DNA of 64,000 nucleotides from Labia minor. Its lineage: Eukaryota; Arthropoda; Insecta; Dermaptera; Spongiphoridae. This document shows, in pieces, positions 11,691 to 22,696 of the stretch. Made by a program: the position numbers and the translations under genes. Under the pieces are notes generated by a model. That model was given only the letters and a program-made list of their open reading frames with translations, searched no databases and was not told where the DNA came from. The stretch lies in contig OY720349.1 in assembly GCA_963082975.1 (NCBI GenBank), positions 47,597,962 through 47,661,961 of the forward strand, written 5' to 3'. The first letter of the stretch is position 1; every line of letters begins with the position of its first letter.

Positions 11691-12594
11691 GTAAACAAAA
11701 GAAAAGTTACAACACTTGAATATCTACGAAGAGGAAGGACAAACAGAGGGGAAACTAACAATTTATTAAATTATTCAACAGAAACATCTTTCCATTTCTA
11801 ATTCGATAGAATAGTTTATATAGTAATTGTGAAAAATATTTAATTTCAGAAATATACTATAAACTGTAAAGTTCAAATTTTTATGGTTCCAAGTATCTAA
11901 ACCAAGTTTTCCCTTTTTAATTTTAAATCCTGAAATTCACACAATATTAGGTTTCTGTATATGTAATAGAGTAGTAAAAAAAATTTTTCTGTAAGCTTTA
12001 ATTAAGAGGTGTTTGTTTGACCGGAACGCCTTTTGTTTAATATCGTATGTTTTCTTATCTAATTCAGAAAATATACCCCATTTTAAATAAGTATAATATT
12101 TAAGAAAATAATAAGATTTCACTTGTAAATGTTATTTTAAAAGTTTTTTTTCCTCTTTTTATATGAATTGGTTTCATTTAACAACAAAACTTTTTTACTT
12201 TGAGTTTTGAACTTGTTATCAAGTACAAAGGGATATTTTTTTTCATTTAAAGTTAATGAACAATTTAAGTAAGAAACAGCTAATTTTTTAAAGAAAATAT
12301 ACTGCTATTATTGTTGTTGTTTTAAAAATTTTGAAATATTCTAAATATTTTCAGCACTACTCAATAATAAATAAATGACTAAACACAAATTTCTTACAAT
12401 AAAGTGCGTGAAAACTGAATGAAAGTTCAGTTATGGTGAAACGACGGTGAAAAAAAATGAACTGGTGGAAAAGATCAATGAAAAAAATAGAGGAAACCGT
12501 TGTGTGAAACAACCGAACTTTCCTTGAATTTTTCGCAAATATCACGCACTTTATTGTACGAAATTGTTTCTCAAAAGTTAGGCTACCATAAGTT
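10744..12594. other. AT-rich stretch without gene
   Basis: Holds a C9/A10 run near 11300, (TA)n at 11657 and a 61-codon minus ORF of biased composition (11937-12122) that I do not regard as a gene. Confidence 0.55.
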
Positions 12595-12811
12595 TTGTGC
12601 CAGGTGGGTACCACGCTCAGGCGGCGGATTTCTATGAGGAAGGAATTTCGAAGCTCGTCCATCGCGACGATAAATGTCTCGACTTTTTTGGCGATTATGT
12701 AGAAAAATAGTATTTTAGTTGCCCTTTCAAATGTATATAATAAAAACATTTTCCTGTACTAGTTTTGTCTTAATTCCAAAACGTAACCTACTTTGTGAAT
12801 TGCCCTCGTAT
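12595..12811 (+). mobile_element. mariner transposase C-terminus and 3' inverted repeat
   Basis: The plus strand encodes the end of a mariner transposase, YHAQAADFYEEGISKLV followed by a CLDFFGDYVEK-stop ending near 12700. The tail and terminal repeat read (rc) TACGAGGGCAATTCACAAAG, ending near 12811. The upstream part at 12360-12590 is not recognisable as mariner but holds an inverted pair of CAATAAAGTGCGTGA motifs (12396 and 12545). The 5' terminal repeat was not found, so this is a fragment. The long minus-strand ORF here is antisense to it. Confidence 0.75.
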
Positions 12812-13097
12812 TATGTAAATGTAGTATATTACTTTTTACATACTACGTATAGTGATAAATAAAATTATAAATAAAATATTTAAACTGAAGGAAGAGATTA
12901 ATAGATCTACGAAAACAAGGCTTTTCTAATTTTTAATGAATAATAGTCACGTGGTTATATAACCAACAGTCCGTTCTTTTTTTTAAAGATTATGTATTAC
13001 ATATATTTTTCTACTTTTGTGATAAAAATATTTATATTTTGCTATTTAAGTATCATATTTAAATTTATTCATTCATATTTTTGTTCATCTAGTACGG

Positions 13098-13131
<34 letters not shown>

Positions 13132-13727
13132 TTTATACAAATTGTCTACACTACACTACTAATCATAAATCCTTAATCCAGCCACAATAATCTGGTAATT
13201 TTCAAAATCAGTTTTTTTTTAAAATAAGATGTTATTTTGACCACAAAGCCTATTAACACATTCTTCGAAATGATCATTAAATTTATTTATTCCCAGATCA
13301 TCAATCTTCAAAGAAAGATGCAAAAACAAAAAAAGAGATTAAAAATTAAAAAAACATTTATCATCCTCTAACACAGGAACCTATTGAGATTGTTTGCTTT
13401 TATAAAGCTTTCACTAAAGTTAAAATGTTTCTTAAAAAATAGAATTAATCTATCATTATCTTTATGTATTATGATCCAAATACAATTGTACCCAAAATTA
13501 TTTAACAAGTTTTAAAAAATATTATCATTCGTTTTTTGTTTTTTTTTTTTTTTTTTTTGAAAAAAACTAACAATATACAAAGTTTCAAAGTTTTCTATAG
13601 TGTAATTTTTTAATTTTTTCATTCATAATGATAATGCTTTTCTTTCTCTATCATAACATATTTATGAGATGATAGAAGTATAATATATTATATTCTTAAT
13701 TTTTTATAGATAAAGTTGCATTTTTAT
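12812..13727. other. AT-rich stretch without gene
   Basis: (TA)n and poly-T tracts; otherwise nothing recognised. Confidence 0.6.
13537..13558. repeat. poly-T tract
   Basis: About 20 T following GTTTTTTG, in empty AT-rich DNA. It could be the A-tail of a minus-strand retroposon, but no body is recognised. Confidence 0.8.
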
Positions 13728-13786
13728 GTGATTAAATAAATTTAATTGAAATATAAAATAAAATATTTTCATTTTTTAAAAATAAA

Positions 13787-14124
13787 GCACAGGGCGATGA
13801 TTGTACTCACCGCCTTCAAATTATGACTTAAATTTTTCAGTTTATATAGTATGTTTTATTAGCTAATGATAAACATAATTATTTTTTCCATTTCAAATAA
13901 AAATGGATTCCAATATATCTTTTATACAGCTAATTGGTGACTTAAATGTTGTAATTATATATACCTATATTAACATTTCTAAAAAAAATATTAATATACT
14001 TAAAATCTATAGTAAATGTTATTAATAATCATATAGTCTAGGAAGGATTTGGTGAATACTATAATTTACAAACAGGAGGGAGGTGGAATGGGTTGTTTTG
14101 AGAGCCCTTCTACACTACCGAGGC
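13787..14124 (-). pseudogene. split tRNA-Met pseudogene (diverged duplicate with 270-bp insertion)
   Basis: Positions 13787-13830 match the T arm and anticodon region of the tRNA-Met gene at 15945-16017 with many substitutions, and CAT is still readable. Positions 14101-14124 match its 5' part, ending CTACCGAGGC. The intervening 13831-14100 is absent from the intact copy. Flanks on both sides (about 13728-13786 and 14125-14180) also match the flanks of the intact gene, so this was a segmental duplication and not tRNA retroposition. The inserted DNA is AT-rich and unrecognised. The gene cannot fold or be processed as a tRNA. Confidence 0.8.
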
Positions 14125-14157
14125 TTAAAAACCATATTAACCAATTTTTTGGTAGAA

Positions 14158-14292
14158 TTTTTATTATAATTAATATTAATTTTTATTATAATTAATATTA
14201 ATTTTTATTATAATTAATATTAATTTTTATTATAATTAATATTAATTTTTATTATAATTAATATTAATTTGTATTATAATTAATATTCATTT
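14158..14292. repeat. 22-bp tandem repeat, about 6 units
   Basis: A unit close to TTATTATAATTAATATTAAT plus TT, repeated about six times with single substitutions in the last units. It starts in the right flank of the split tRNA-Met pseudogene; the equivalent flank at 16060-16085 has one unit, so the expansion followed the duplication. Confidence 0.85.
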
Positions 14293-15875
14293 TTCTTTGA
14301 AAATAAAAGTAAATTTGATTCATCAATTAAAAATTAAATTTGTTAATTTTGACTCAGTTTTATGAAATATTTAATCTTATTAAATTTCAACAATTTTAGA
14401 TAACCGGACTTGTATATACTTTGGTGACACAAATACATTTCCTTATAAAATTCATGATAGGCATCCCTCTTAACACCAATCCAATTGAAAACTCTCTAAG
14501 GGTAGAAAAAACATCAATCAATGGTGTATTAAAATATTTATTTTTATTAATTAAATTATAGGTAAGAGAGGAAAGAAAAAGTACCAACTAGTCTAATTAA
14601 TTAAAATGAATACAGAGACTTTCTCAATGCAAAACTTCTTAATCCTAATACGATCTTAAGCTAAAAAATTTAATCTTGGCCGCTCTCCAACGAAAACGAA
14701 AATATTAGCCGTGAAATAAGCAGACAGTCATTTACATTTCTCTCAATACATTAAATATTTTTTTTTTTTTATTGTAATTTAACATGGTTAGTTTTTTAAT
14801 AAATTACTTTCAATTTAAGTATATGATATGAAAAATTTTATGAAATAAATAAAAACGAAGAATTGAGATGCTAAATACTTTTATACATTTTCTCTTAATT
14901 TTAAATTTCCTGAGTTGACATGTTTATATTTTATGTTAGAAATATTAGTATATAGTGTTTATAGCTCTTGGTAGGTTAGAAGATTTCTATTTTAATATTG
15001 AAATGTTTATTTATGGAATCTTGTTATAAGTTCATTTTATCTTTATCAATTACCTGGATTTCTATTTTGATTGCTAATGAGAAATTGTTAAATCACTTAT
15101 AATTAATTATTTATCAATGAAAGGCAAATACTAATATATTTGTAAAATAATACAGAAATTAAAGAAATATCAAGAAAAAAAGAATAAACTTTTCTGTTAA
15201 AATATGCTGCAAAGTCTCAAGAAACTCTCCAAAAGTGCAAGTATGTATATTTGGTACTTCAATAAATCGAAAGATATTATTGGTTTTTGTTCAAGTTTGT
15301 TTTAAAGATCAATATTTATTGAAATTCAAATTGGTTATTATTTGACAGTTCTTTTTTTTTATAAACAAATTTAAAAATAATTTATTTAAAGATAAAATGG
15401 ATTCTATTTGAAGAATGTTATTAATAAATGTCAATGAATATTTGCGAGAGAGATTATGGTGATTTTAATTCATCAATTAAAATTTTAATTTTCAATGTTT
15501 AAAAAATATAATTAAGTTCAGGTCAACGAAAACACTTTCAAAATAAATCGTAGAATCTTTACTCTATAAAATACCAAGTTACAAAACAATAATACTTGAA
15601 GTATTATTAGATATTTTATCTATTAAATATTTAACGATTTTCATATTTCAAAGACCATTAGAAAGTATTGACAAGCATTTTCTTTTAAAACAATTACTTG
15701 AAATTAATGTATATTTTTTCTATAATTAATATACAATGTATTATTGATATAATTGCTCTAAGCATTCATTTTATAATTGAAAATTAAAATTTCTGGACCA
15801 GATATCATTCATATAATATTATTGGGTATTTTCCATAATTAATTTTTTTACAGGTATTTTAAATGTGCTCTTTAT
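14293..15875. other. AT-rich stretch without gene
   Basis: No convincing ORF. The short minus ORF at 14396-14587 has no recognisable motif and no splice context. Confidence 0.6.
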
Positions 15876-15944
15876 GATTAAATTTATTTTATTTGGTTGA
15901 AATGTAAAATAAAATATTATCATTTAAAAATAAAAAAAAATAAA

Positions 15945-16017
15945 TGCCCCGGGTGAGGATCGAACTCACGACCTTAAGATTATGAGACTTACGCGCTGCC
16001 TACTGCGCTACCGAGGC
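15945..16017 (-). tRNA. tRNA-Met (CAT), elongator type
   Basis: A 73-nt intronless cloverleaf. The acceptor stem GCCTCGG pairs with CCGGGGC with one G-T pair. The D stem is GCGC/GCGC. The anticodon loop is CTCATAA (anticodon CAT) on a TAAGT/TCTTA stem, and the T arm is GTGAG-TTCGATC-CTCAC. The discriminator is A and no CCA is encoded. Compared with the remembered vertebrate elongator tRNA-Met, the anticodon stem differs by a compensated pair change (C-G to A-T), which indicates function. A T9 run on the minus strand (15932-15940) is a good RNA polymerase III terminator. It lies about 0.4 kb below the KChIP-like exon, on the same strand, inside the presumed intron. A diverged copy with its flanks lies at 13.8-14.1 kb. 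Confidence 0.95.
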
Positions 16018-16433
16018 TTTTGAATTTTGCAATTGTACTATTTTTTGATACAATTTTTATAAATAATCAATATTAATTTTTCTCCTTTCCTTTAAGATTA
16101 AAGTTTATTAAAATATGAATTTGAGGAAAATTCGATTAGAAATTAAAATTAGAACATCTAAATCTGAGCTAAATATATTCAATATTATTATATATATACA
16201 TAATATACATAAATTTATTAATAACTGTGAAATTAAAGATTTAATGTATAATAAAATTTTAATATACATATATTACCTCGAATTCTATTTTTTCAATTAT
16301 TTAACTTACAGCTCTTTATTTAAGATATTGTTAAATAATTGTAAGTAATAAACCAAATGTCAGATAATAATTGTAAATTCATTTTTAGAGTTGATTTAAT
16401 TAAGATAAAGCCATCAAATATAAATTTACTCAC

Positions 16434-16616
16434 CTGTTTGAAGCCTCGGTACATGACTCGAATTTCTTGTCTTGTAAATTTAGTCTGTCTGCAGAGGTCT
16501 TCGAGAGCCACCGGCCGATGTTTCGGCAGGCGGCTCGGTTCCATTTCGAAGAGGACATCGTCCACGGGACTATCCGGCGGTGTCGCCATCCTTTCTTCAC
16601 CCTTTGGTATTAACTC
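16434..16616 (-). CDS. internal exon of a Kv-channel-interacting protein (KChIP)-like calcium sensor
   Basis: This is a 61-codon open exon, phase 0 at both ends. On the minus strand it follows an acceptor (TTAG, AG at 16618-16617) and ends in CAG before the donor GTGAGT (16433-16428). The translation holds QTKFTRQEIRVMYRGFK near its end, the signature just before EF-hand 1 in KChIP/neuronal calcium sensor proteins (vertebrate KChIPs have a similar QTKFTKKEL..LYRGFK). The preceding part (MATPPDSPVDDVLFEMEPS) looks like the variable N-terminal region. KChIPs are cytosolic EF-hand proteins that bind the Kv4 channel N terminus and modulate A-type K+ current. A Met at 16589 is a possible start in a shorter isoform, but nine upstream codons are also open to the acceptor. 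The EF-hand exons were not found in the window, so they lie below position 1 or were missed. The identification rests on remembered motif similarity. Confidence 0.85.
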
Positions 16617-17465
16617 CTAAAATTAAATACATACTTATTTAGTACTTAGTATATAAATATAATATAATTATATTTAATAGTAATAATATGAAACGAGAAG
16701 AAAAAATAAAATATAGATGATTACAAGTTTATTGATATAATATATTTATTATTAAACCAAAAAATAATCTTAAAAACGTTTTTAGACTTTTTTATCTTTA
16801 AAAAAATATAATTTCTCACTAAGCTTACTGAAATTAAGGTTTAAAATAAATTAGTTTAAAACTAAAACTATAATATTATTTACAGATTCTGAAAATATTC
16901 TGTCAAACGATGATAAGAAAAAAAATAGAATTTAATTTTAAACCGTACTCAATCTGTGGACACGAAAAGCGGAGACTCTAAAATTATCTTTCTTTATATT
17001 TGATTAATGATTTTGGCAAATGTGAATTAAGGACTTATGATTTAAACCGAAAGAGAGAGAGAAATCTTTATACCAAAAGTATTCTATTAGATTAATAATA
17101 ATAATAATATTTCTTTGTCAAAAATAACAAAACTATTAATAAAATATCAATAAATAGAAAGTATATATAGGAATGGTAATAAAAAAACAAAAATAAAAAG
17201 AACTTAGTTAAGACAACTTAACTTGTGAAAAGAATTTTTGCATAGTTTCGTTCGGACGAGTCGGACTTTAGTTTTATGCGATGTTTATAGTGCGAAAGGT
17301 CACGATATTATTAATTAATTAATTATTCTTTATTTTCTGTAAGAAAGTTATTATTAATTATATAATTAATTAATTATTCTTTATTTACTGTAAGAAAGTT
17401 GTCAATATGACACATTTCTTCCTTTGGGGTAGTATCTTTCACATTACTAAAGTAGGCCATTTAGT
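16617..17465. other. presumed intron upstream of the KChIP-like exon
   Basis: AT-rich and without ORF. The acceptor tract TTTAATTTTAG lies at its lower edge on the minus strand. GTTCGGACGAGTCGGACTTT near 17250 is a small GC-richer patch. Confidence 0.5.
17290..17405. repeat. short tandem duplication (about 55-60 bp unit)
   Basis: AATTAATTATTCTTTATTTT-CTGTAAGAAAGTT is followed by a second copy with TTTACTGTAAGAAAGTT at 17377-17400. AT-rich, no function visible. Confidence 0.7.
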
Positions 17466-17936
17466 AGAGTGACCATTCGTACCGTTTTACATAGTTTTTG
17501 TCCGTACCATTGTTTTAATAAAAACGTCAATTTTGTTCCGCTTTCAAGGAACTATAGTAGACAATCAAATTGTGTTATGTAGTGTGAGAAGTTTTATGAT
17601 AAAGTTTTAAAAGATCGAAATTTGATTTCCTAAATATTCATGTTACCATCGTAGTGAATCTCAATCTAACTAAATTTTTGTATGCGTTCTGTCCCTATGG
17701 AATAATTGTTGGAAGAATTAGTATATTTATATAATATAATTTTTTTATCAACTTATCTTTTTACAAGTAAATAAGATTTGAAGACTTTATGTAAGAGTCT
17801 ATTTAAAATATGCAGAAAGATTAAAATGGTATACAAAAATATTGCTCATAGAGCTCTTCTAATTCTCAACTCTTCATTTCGTACCGTTTTTGACATTAAA
17901 TGTCCAATTTTGGATACTAGGCAATATGATCACCCT
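17466..17936. mobile_element. AGGGTGACC-type element, copy 1 (about 10-bp duplication)
   Basis: Ends AGAGTGACCATTCGTACC and (rc) AGGGTGATCATATTGCC. The flanking windows 17456-17465 and 17937-17946 share CCATTTAG with differing outer bases, consistent with an aged 10-bp target duplication. The 471-bp interior has GTACCGTTTTT motifs in both halves and no ORF. It belongs with the copy at 62983. Confidence 0.7.
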
Positions 17937-18245
17937 ACCATTTAGCCTTATTATTCTTAAGAGGTAGTTAGAAGTACAAAGAGTAAATTTTTAGTATTTA
18001 TCCTCCCAAATTAGAGCGGATGGTGATCCTATGGTTTATTCTGACTGACACAAAAACAGATATTGCAATACATGCACAATTGTTTAGACTTGTTAGATAG
18101 GTTTACACAAGTTCAAAAACATGTTCAATCAGACGACAAGAGAATCTTTGTTATAGTTTTTGAAAATGATTGTGTCGTGTTAAAATTGGTCATTTATTAA
18201 TATTTATATATTACAAAATATGCTATTATATAAATTCCTATTAAA

Positions 18246-18878
18246 ATAAGTTGACCTGTGGTCAGATCCGAACCGACCGACGGTTTGAAGTAAATTAATT
18301 TCCAGCTACAGAAACAATTTCAAATAATTTTAATATATCTAGTAATGTAATAAAAAACAGATATGGATATAACATAAATATTTTTAATTTTATTTTATTT
18401 ATAATATATATGTAAGACCAGGCTGTGACGTCATGAATGGCTGGAAGACGTCATATAATTTTAAATTAAGAAAAAACTAATAAAGATGATTTTTCTCGAG
18501 GATAAAACCAATACAAAGTGCATGATTCGTGGTGATATATAAAAAAACTCCTCATGTGAAAATAACCCTTCCCTTCCTATCGTCGATCGCTAATACTACC
18601 ACTTCCGGTTTCCGCATTTGCACCAAAAGTTGATCAATTCATCATACTGATGCATTAAGTAAATATACCAAATTTCATCAAAATCCGTTGAGCTGTTCAA
18701 CCTGTACACATCTATACGGACGGACGGGCGGACAGACGGGCGGACAGACGGACAGACATCATGGTAAAAATACTTTTTTCTGTTAAGAAAATGCTTGATT
18801 CGTGGAGATATGTAAAAATCTCCACATGTGAAATTTGATGTGAAAACAATACCTCCCTTACTATCGTCGGTCGGTAAA
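18246..18878 (+). repeat. family A repeat copy 3, full length
   Basis: A reference copy. The 5' end AATAAGTTGACCTGTGGTCA is followed by CGAACCGACCGACGG; the body contains two diverged 85-base modules; the core of GACG, GGCG and GACA units is at 18718-18757; the 3' end is CTATCGTCGGTCGGTAAAAA. The short ends ACCGACCGACG and CGTCGGTCGGT are inverted relative to one another. It abuts the TA-rich minisatellite at 18889. Confidence 0.85.
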
Positions 18879-18888
18879 AATAATATAT

Positions 18889-19050
18889 ATACCATTATAT
18901 ATATACCATTATATATATATATATATATACCATTATATATATATATATATATACCATTATATATATATATATATATACCATTATATATATATATATATAT
19001 ACCATTATATATATATATATATATACCATTATATATATATATATATATAT
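18889..19050. repeat. 24-bp TA-rich minisatellite
   Basis: About six units of ACCATTATATATATATATAT plus AT, the first one shorter. The plus-strand reading frame is a repeated IPLYIYIY, which is a by-product and not a protein. It starts a few bases after the 3' end of family A copy 3. Confidence 0.9.
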
Positions 19051-20199
19051 TAATATAATATATTATGATGATGATGGCACTGTCAAAATGATCATGAAGG
19101 TGAATAAAAATTTAAAATAATCGAGTGTGGTAAAAAATTACTTACCTCTTTGTCCTTTTAATTTTATTATACATTTTCAGTTACTTTTATGAATTGAAAG
19201 TTGTTATAAAAGAGAAAAAAAAAGTTTCAGGTTAAATCTACTAATTTTTTTATTCTTTCTGGTTTATCTTATCAAAATAGAATACAAACCAAAATATTTT
19301 CATTTTATAGGATAATCTACATATAACTTGCCTAAGAAATTTAAATATCGTATGATTTATATAAAGATAATATATGTTAGTTATTATGTTTTTAGATAAA
19401 ACTTGACAATAAGTTCAATTTATATATGATTAACATGCATTTAGATATCAAGAAGAGTGGGGATTGTTTTAATTAGAAAGATAAACAGCAGACGACTGTC
19501 AGTCTGCCTTGACTATTTGATCAACGCCAAGCACATGTCGATGGAGTTGCTTCGATTTCCATGCCAACCAAAGATAAAAAAATAAATAAACTATTCGTAT
19601 TGACGGAAAACCAAATCCAGGTTCAATTATTACTATATCTATAACTATATCTAAGATACTTTAAAATATATATATATATTTACAATACATCTCTTTTTTT
19701 ATATTTGTCTTAAATTTATATATCGTACTTTATATAAATTTTTCTCGAAATGAAAGAATATGGTTCCTTGGCACATTCTATTCAGAGTTTCGATTTATTT
19801 ATTCACTTCCATTCTCAAATATCCTAAAAAATCATCTCTTTTTCTCAGCTGTTGGAGTCACATTTGAATTTTATTGTCTTCATCACTTTATCCCGCTAAC
19901 ATCGCAAGGGGTTCTGCTCCGTAAAACTTACCCTCGATTCGGAATTATTTGAATAAAAACTTTTTATAATCTTTTTTTTTTATTATTTATTTATTCAATA
20001 ATTTGAGATAATTATTTTTTAACACAAAAAAAAAATAATTACATCATTATATTTCAATTTTAATAAAAATCAAAGTCAATCAGAAAAATGAGCATTTGAT
20101 TGACATTCTTTAAAAAAAAATGATTTATTAAACAAGTAATTATATATAGAGAGAAGGTATTATGGGGTAGGTTGATTTTTTTAGAGTTTTTATATCTCT
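19051..20199. other. AT-rich stretch with two GC-richer patches
   Basis: 19490-19575 (CAGCAGACGACTGTCAGTCT, CACATGTCGATGGAGTTGCT) and 19850-19945 (CCCGCTAACATCGCAAGGGG) are candidates for conserved non-coding DNA or small exons. A GG|GTAAGT donor on the minus strand sits at about 19930. Neither has both splice sites. Confidence 0.4.
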
Positions 20200-20821
20200 C
20201 ATATAGTTCAAAGTACCGGGACCCCGAGCCTCGGCTCGGTACTTAAGTTAAAAAAAATGATTCATTATTATTGGATTTGGCTGGTAATATTAATACCTGG
20301 GACACCGAGCTCTCGCTCTACCCTTTAAAAAATATTGATACACAATTCTTTAATTATTTATTACAATTATTAAATGTTACACATTTGCATCAATATATAG
20401 GTACATATATTTTTTTTCTATAGTGTTTTTTTGAAAAACTGTTTAGCGCCCCAAGTGGTTATAAAACAAACTAAAGACAAAAAAACGTGCTTTGCAGCTT
20501 TTCGGAATTAAAAAAGCAAAATTGGCAGTCGTGGGACTGGCCGACAGAAGTGAAAACTTCTGCGTAAGAAATTTTAAAACAGACGAAATTCGCGCTATTT
20601 CACGAGAAAGATGAATTTCATATGCATGTATATATATATAACTTATATATTATTTTAAACATATATTTTAAACAAATTTGTAACTTATATTTATATATAT
20701 ATAAATACACAACTTTGTTTAAAATATTGCAATACGAACTGTTTTATAATTCTTATCTCTAACATAAAATATATATTTATTATGTGAAGTTCATTTCGTA
20801 TAATTTTGATTATATATGTAT

Positions 20822-22045
20822 ACTAGCTGCTCAGAGCGCCTTCGGCGCTCTTCACACCTAGACGGGGGCTCCGCCCCCTGTACCCCCGAGTTGTACATAC
20901 TATTTGGTGGTTGAAAGTATTAAAAGGTTTTCATCCATTTTGTTTCAATCAGTATATTACATAAAACATTCATTTCTTTTTGTGTTCTTATTTAAAAAAT
21001 ATATTTTAATTTAATCACTATATTAATTATATATATTATTATTGTATATGTTATATCTATCTACCTATGTGGCTCAAAGATACTCTAAAGTTCTTAGCCG
21101 CAACAACCACATTTCTCCAAGTGTCCCTATCCTGAGCCCTTATTCCATCTCTCTTACGTCCCTTCCTACGCGTCATTGGTTTTCCAAGCGGACGTTTTCC
21201 AATCGGTCTTCCCACCAATATCTTTTTCCTCTCCCATTCTTGCCACGTGCCCTGCCTATCGCAGCTTTTTCCCTTTTATAACCCTAACTATTTCTGAAGA
21301 TGCAGAGAGGCCATGCAATTTCTTGTTATACAGTCTCCCTCATACCCGGTGACCTCATCTTTCTTTGGCCAATAAATGCAGGGAAGAATCCTATTCTCAA
21401 ATACTCTGAATCTACTCTCATCTCCAAGGGTCATAGACCATGCCTCCCACCCATATAATGCAACAGGCAAAATAATCTTTTTATATATTCCCTTTGATAA
21501 TAATTTTGAAGAGATAAGCCTCTTTATTGCAGATAACAGGCGTTTCCCGATTGCAACCCCGATTTAAATTCTTCTCAAATATTATTATCCTTCGTGATTA
21601 CATTCAATTTTTCTACATATTCAAATTCTACATTTTGTTTCTTAAGATTTTGTATGTTAATACTCTTCCTCTTTGTTACTAAATATTTTTTCTTATCACT
21701 ATTAATTTCAAACCTCCATTAAATTTTCCTCGCTATCTGTAATTGCAATTGCCGAATCTCCTATTATATTTAAGTCGTCTGAGTAACCTAATATTTTACA
21801 ATTGATTTCCGCATCTTATTCTTTCTTTACTACCTTCAAGAGAAATTTGAAGATTGAAAATTTGAAAAAGTTTATCCGGATCTATTGAGTTATGCGTATG
21901 TTTTACTAAAGTCTACAAATAATTAGTGAACAGAAATATTGAATTCGCGGTTTTGTTCCTAATATCTGTCATAATGAAAATATCTTAATTAATGTTGGTC
22001 GATTTGATATGATATCTCCTAATATTTCCTCCGCCTATAGTTTAT
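20822..22045 (-). pseudogene. non-LTR retrotransposon RT remnant with CTAG-hairpin 3' end
   Basis: Minus-strand frames give, in order: AEEILGDIISNRPTLIKIFS (near 22000), the catalytic-box variant YSDDLNIIGDS (tyrosine and the DD pair at 21774-21785), REEFKSGLQSGNACY, then MTLGDESRFRVFENRILP and PKKDEVTG. This order matches the palm and thumb of arthropod endonuclease-reverse transcriptase elements. The palm segment between the first two motifs is deleted and stops are frequent. After the ORF end (near 21060) come about 200 bases and then the hairpin GAGCGCC-ttc-GGCGCTC (20834-20850, read on the plus strand) and CTAGT at the terminus (20822-20826). It lies inside the composite region. Confidence 0.8.
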
Positions 22046-22696
22046 AAGTATTGTATATGTTATAATAGAGTATAATATTTCTTGATCATTACATTTTGGT
22101 ATTTTATTTTCATTGCTAGATTATTATTGAATATTTTTAATTATAATGAAACTTGAGAAAATGCAAAAATAGAGACTTGAGACAATTTATAAAAATTAAC
22201 GGTATAAAACTATAGATAAATGACCAATATATACATTCATTAATAGTATTAATTTAAATTAATTGATTTATTTGTTTTTTTTATTATTAAGTTCATTTAT
22301 TAATTTTTTTAGATCATAGTTATTTTCCTTAAAAGAAACTTAAATTCTGTGGTGCTAGGGGATTTGAAAATTATTCGTCGCAATATGAAGATTTCGCTTA
22401 CATTTTCTGTCATGTCCGACCTCCATCCAACAGTTATTTTCTCTCGAGTTTTTTGCTTCTCTTAATCATGTGATCTATATATTTAATTTTTTTTGATTCA
22501 TTATAATAAAATTTAAACAAATAAAAATTTTTACTTTGTTAATTTATATAAATTTCAATATAAACTGATTGTGAGTGATACGCTTAGCCAATACTCTGAA
22601 TATTTTGTGTACAAAAATATTGAATGTTCTTAGCGAGATTTGATATAATGTTGTACGATTTGTCCTAAATCTGAATTAGAAGAAAATTATAAATTG

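Noticed and set aside
12357..12749. 130-codon minus-strand ORF
   Set aside because: Its first part is antisense to a recognisable mariner transposase C-terminus on the plus strand, and the rest is low-complexity F/H/S-rich reading. Not a gene.
16357..16620. 87-codon plus-strand ORF over the KChIP-like exon
   Set aside because: Antisense shadow of the minus-strand exon, which has the motif and both splice sites.
18828..19058. ORF encoding IPLYIYIY repeats
   Set aside because: Translation of a TA-rich minisatellite; no start context or composition of a real protein.
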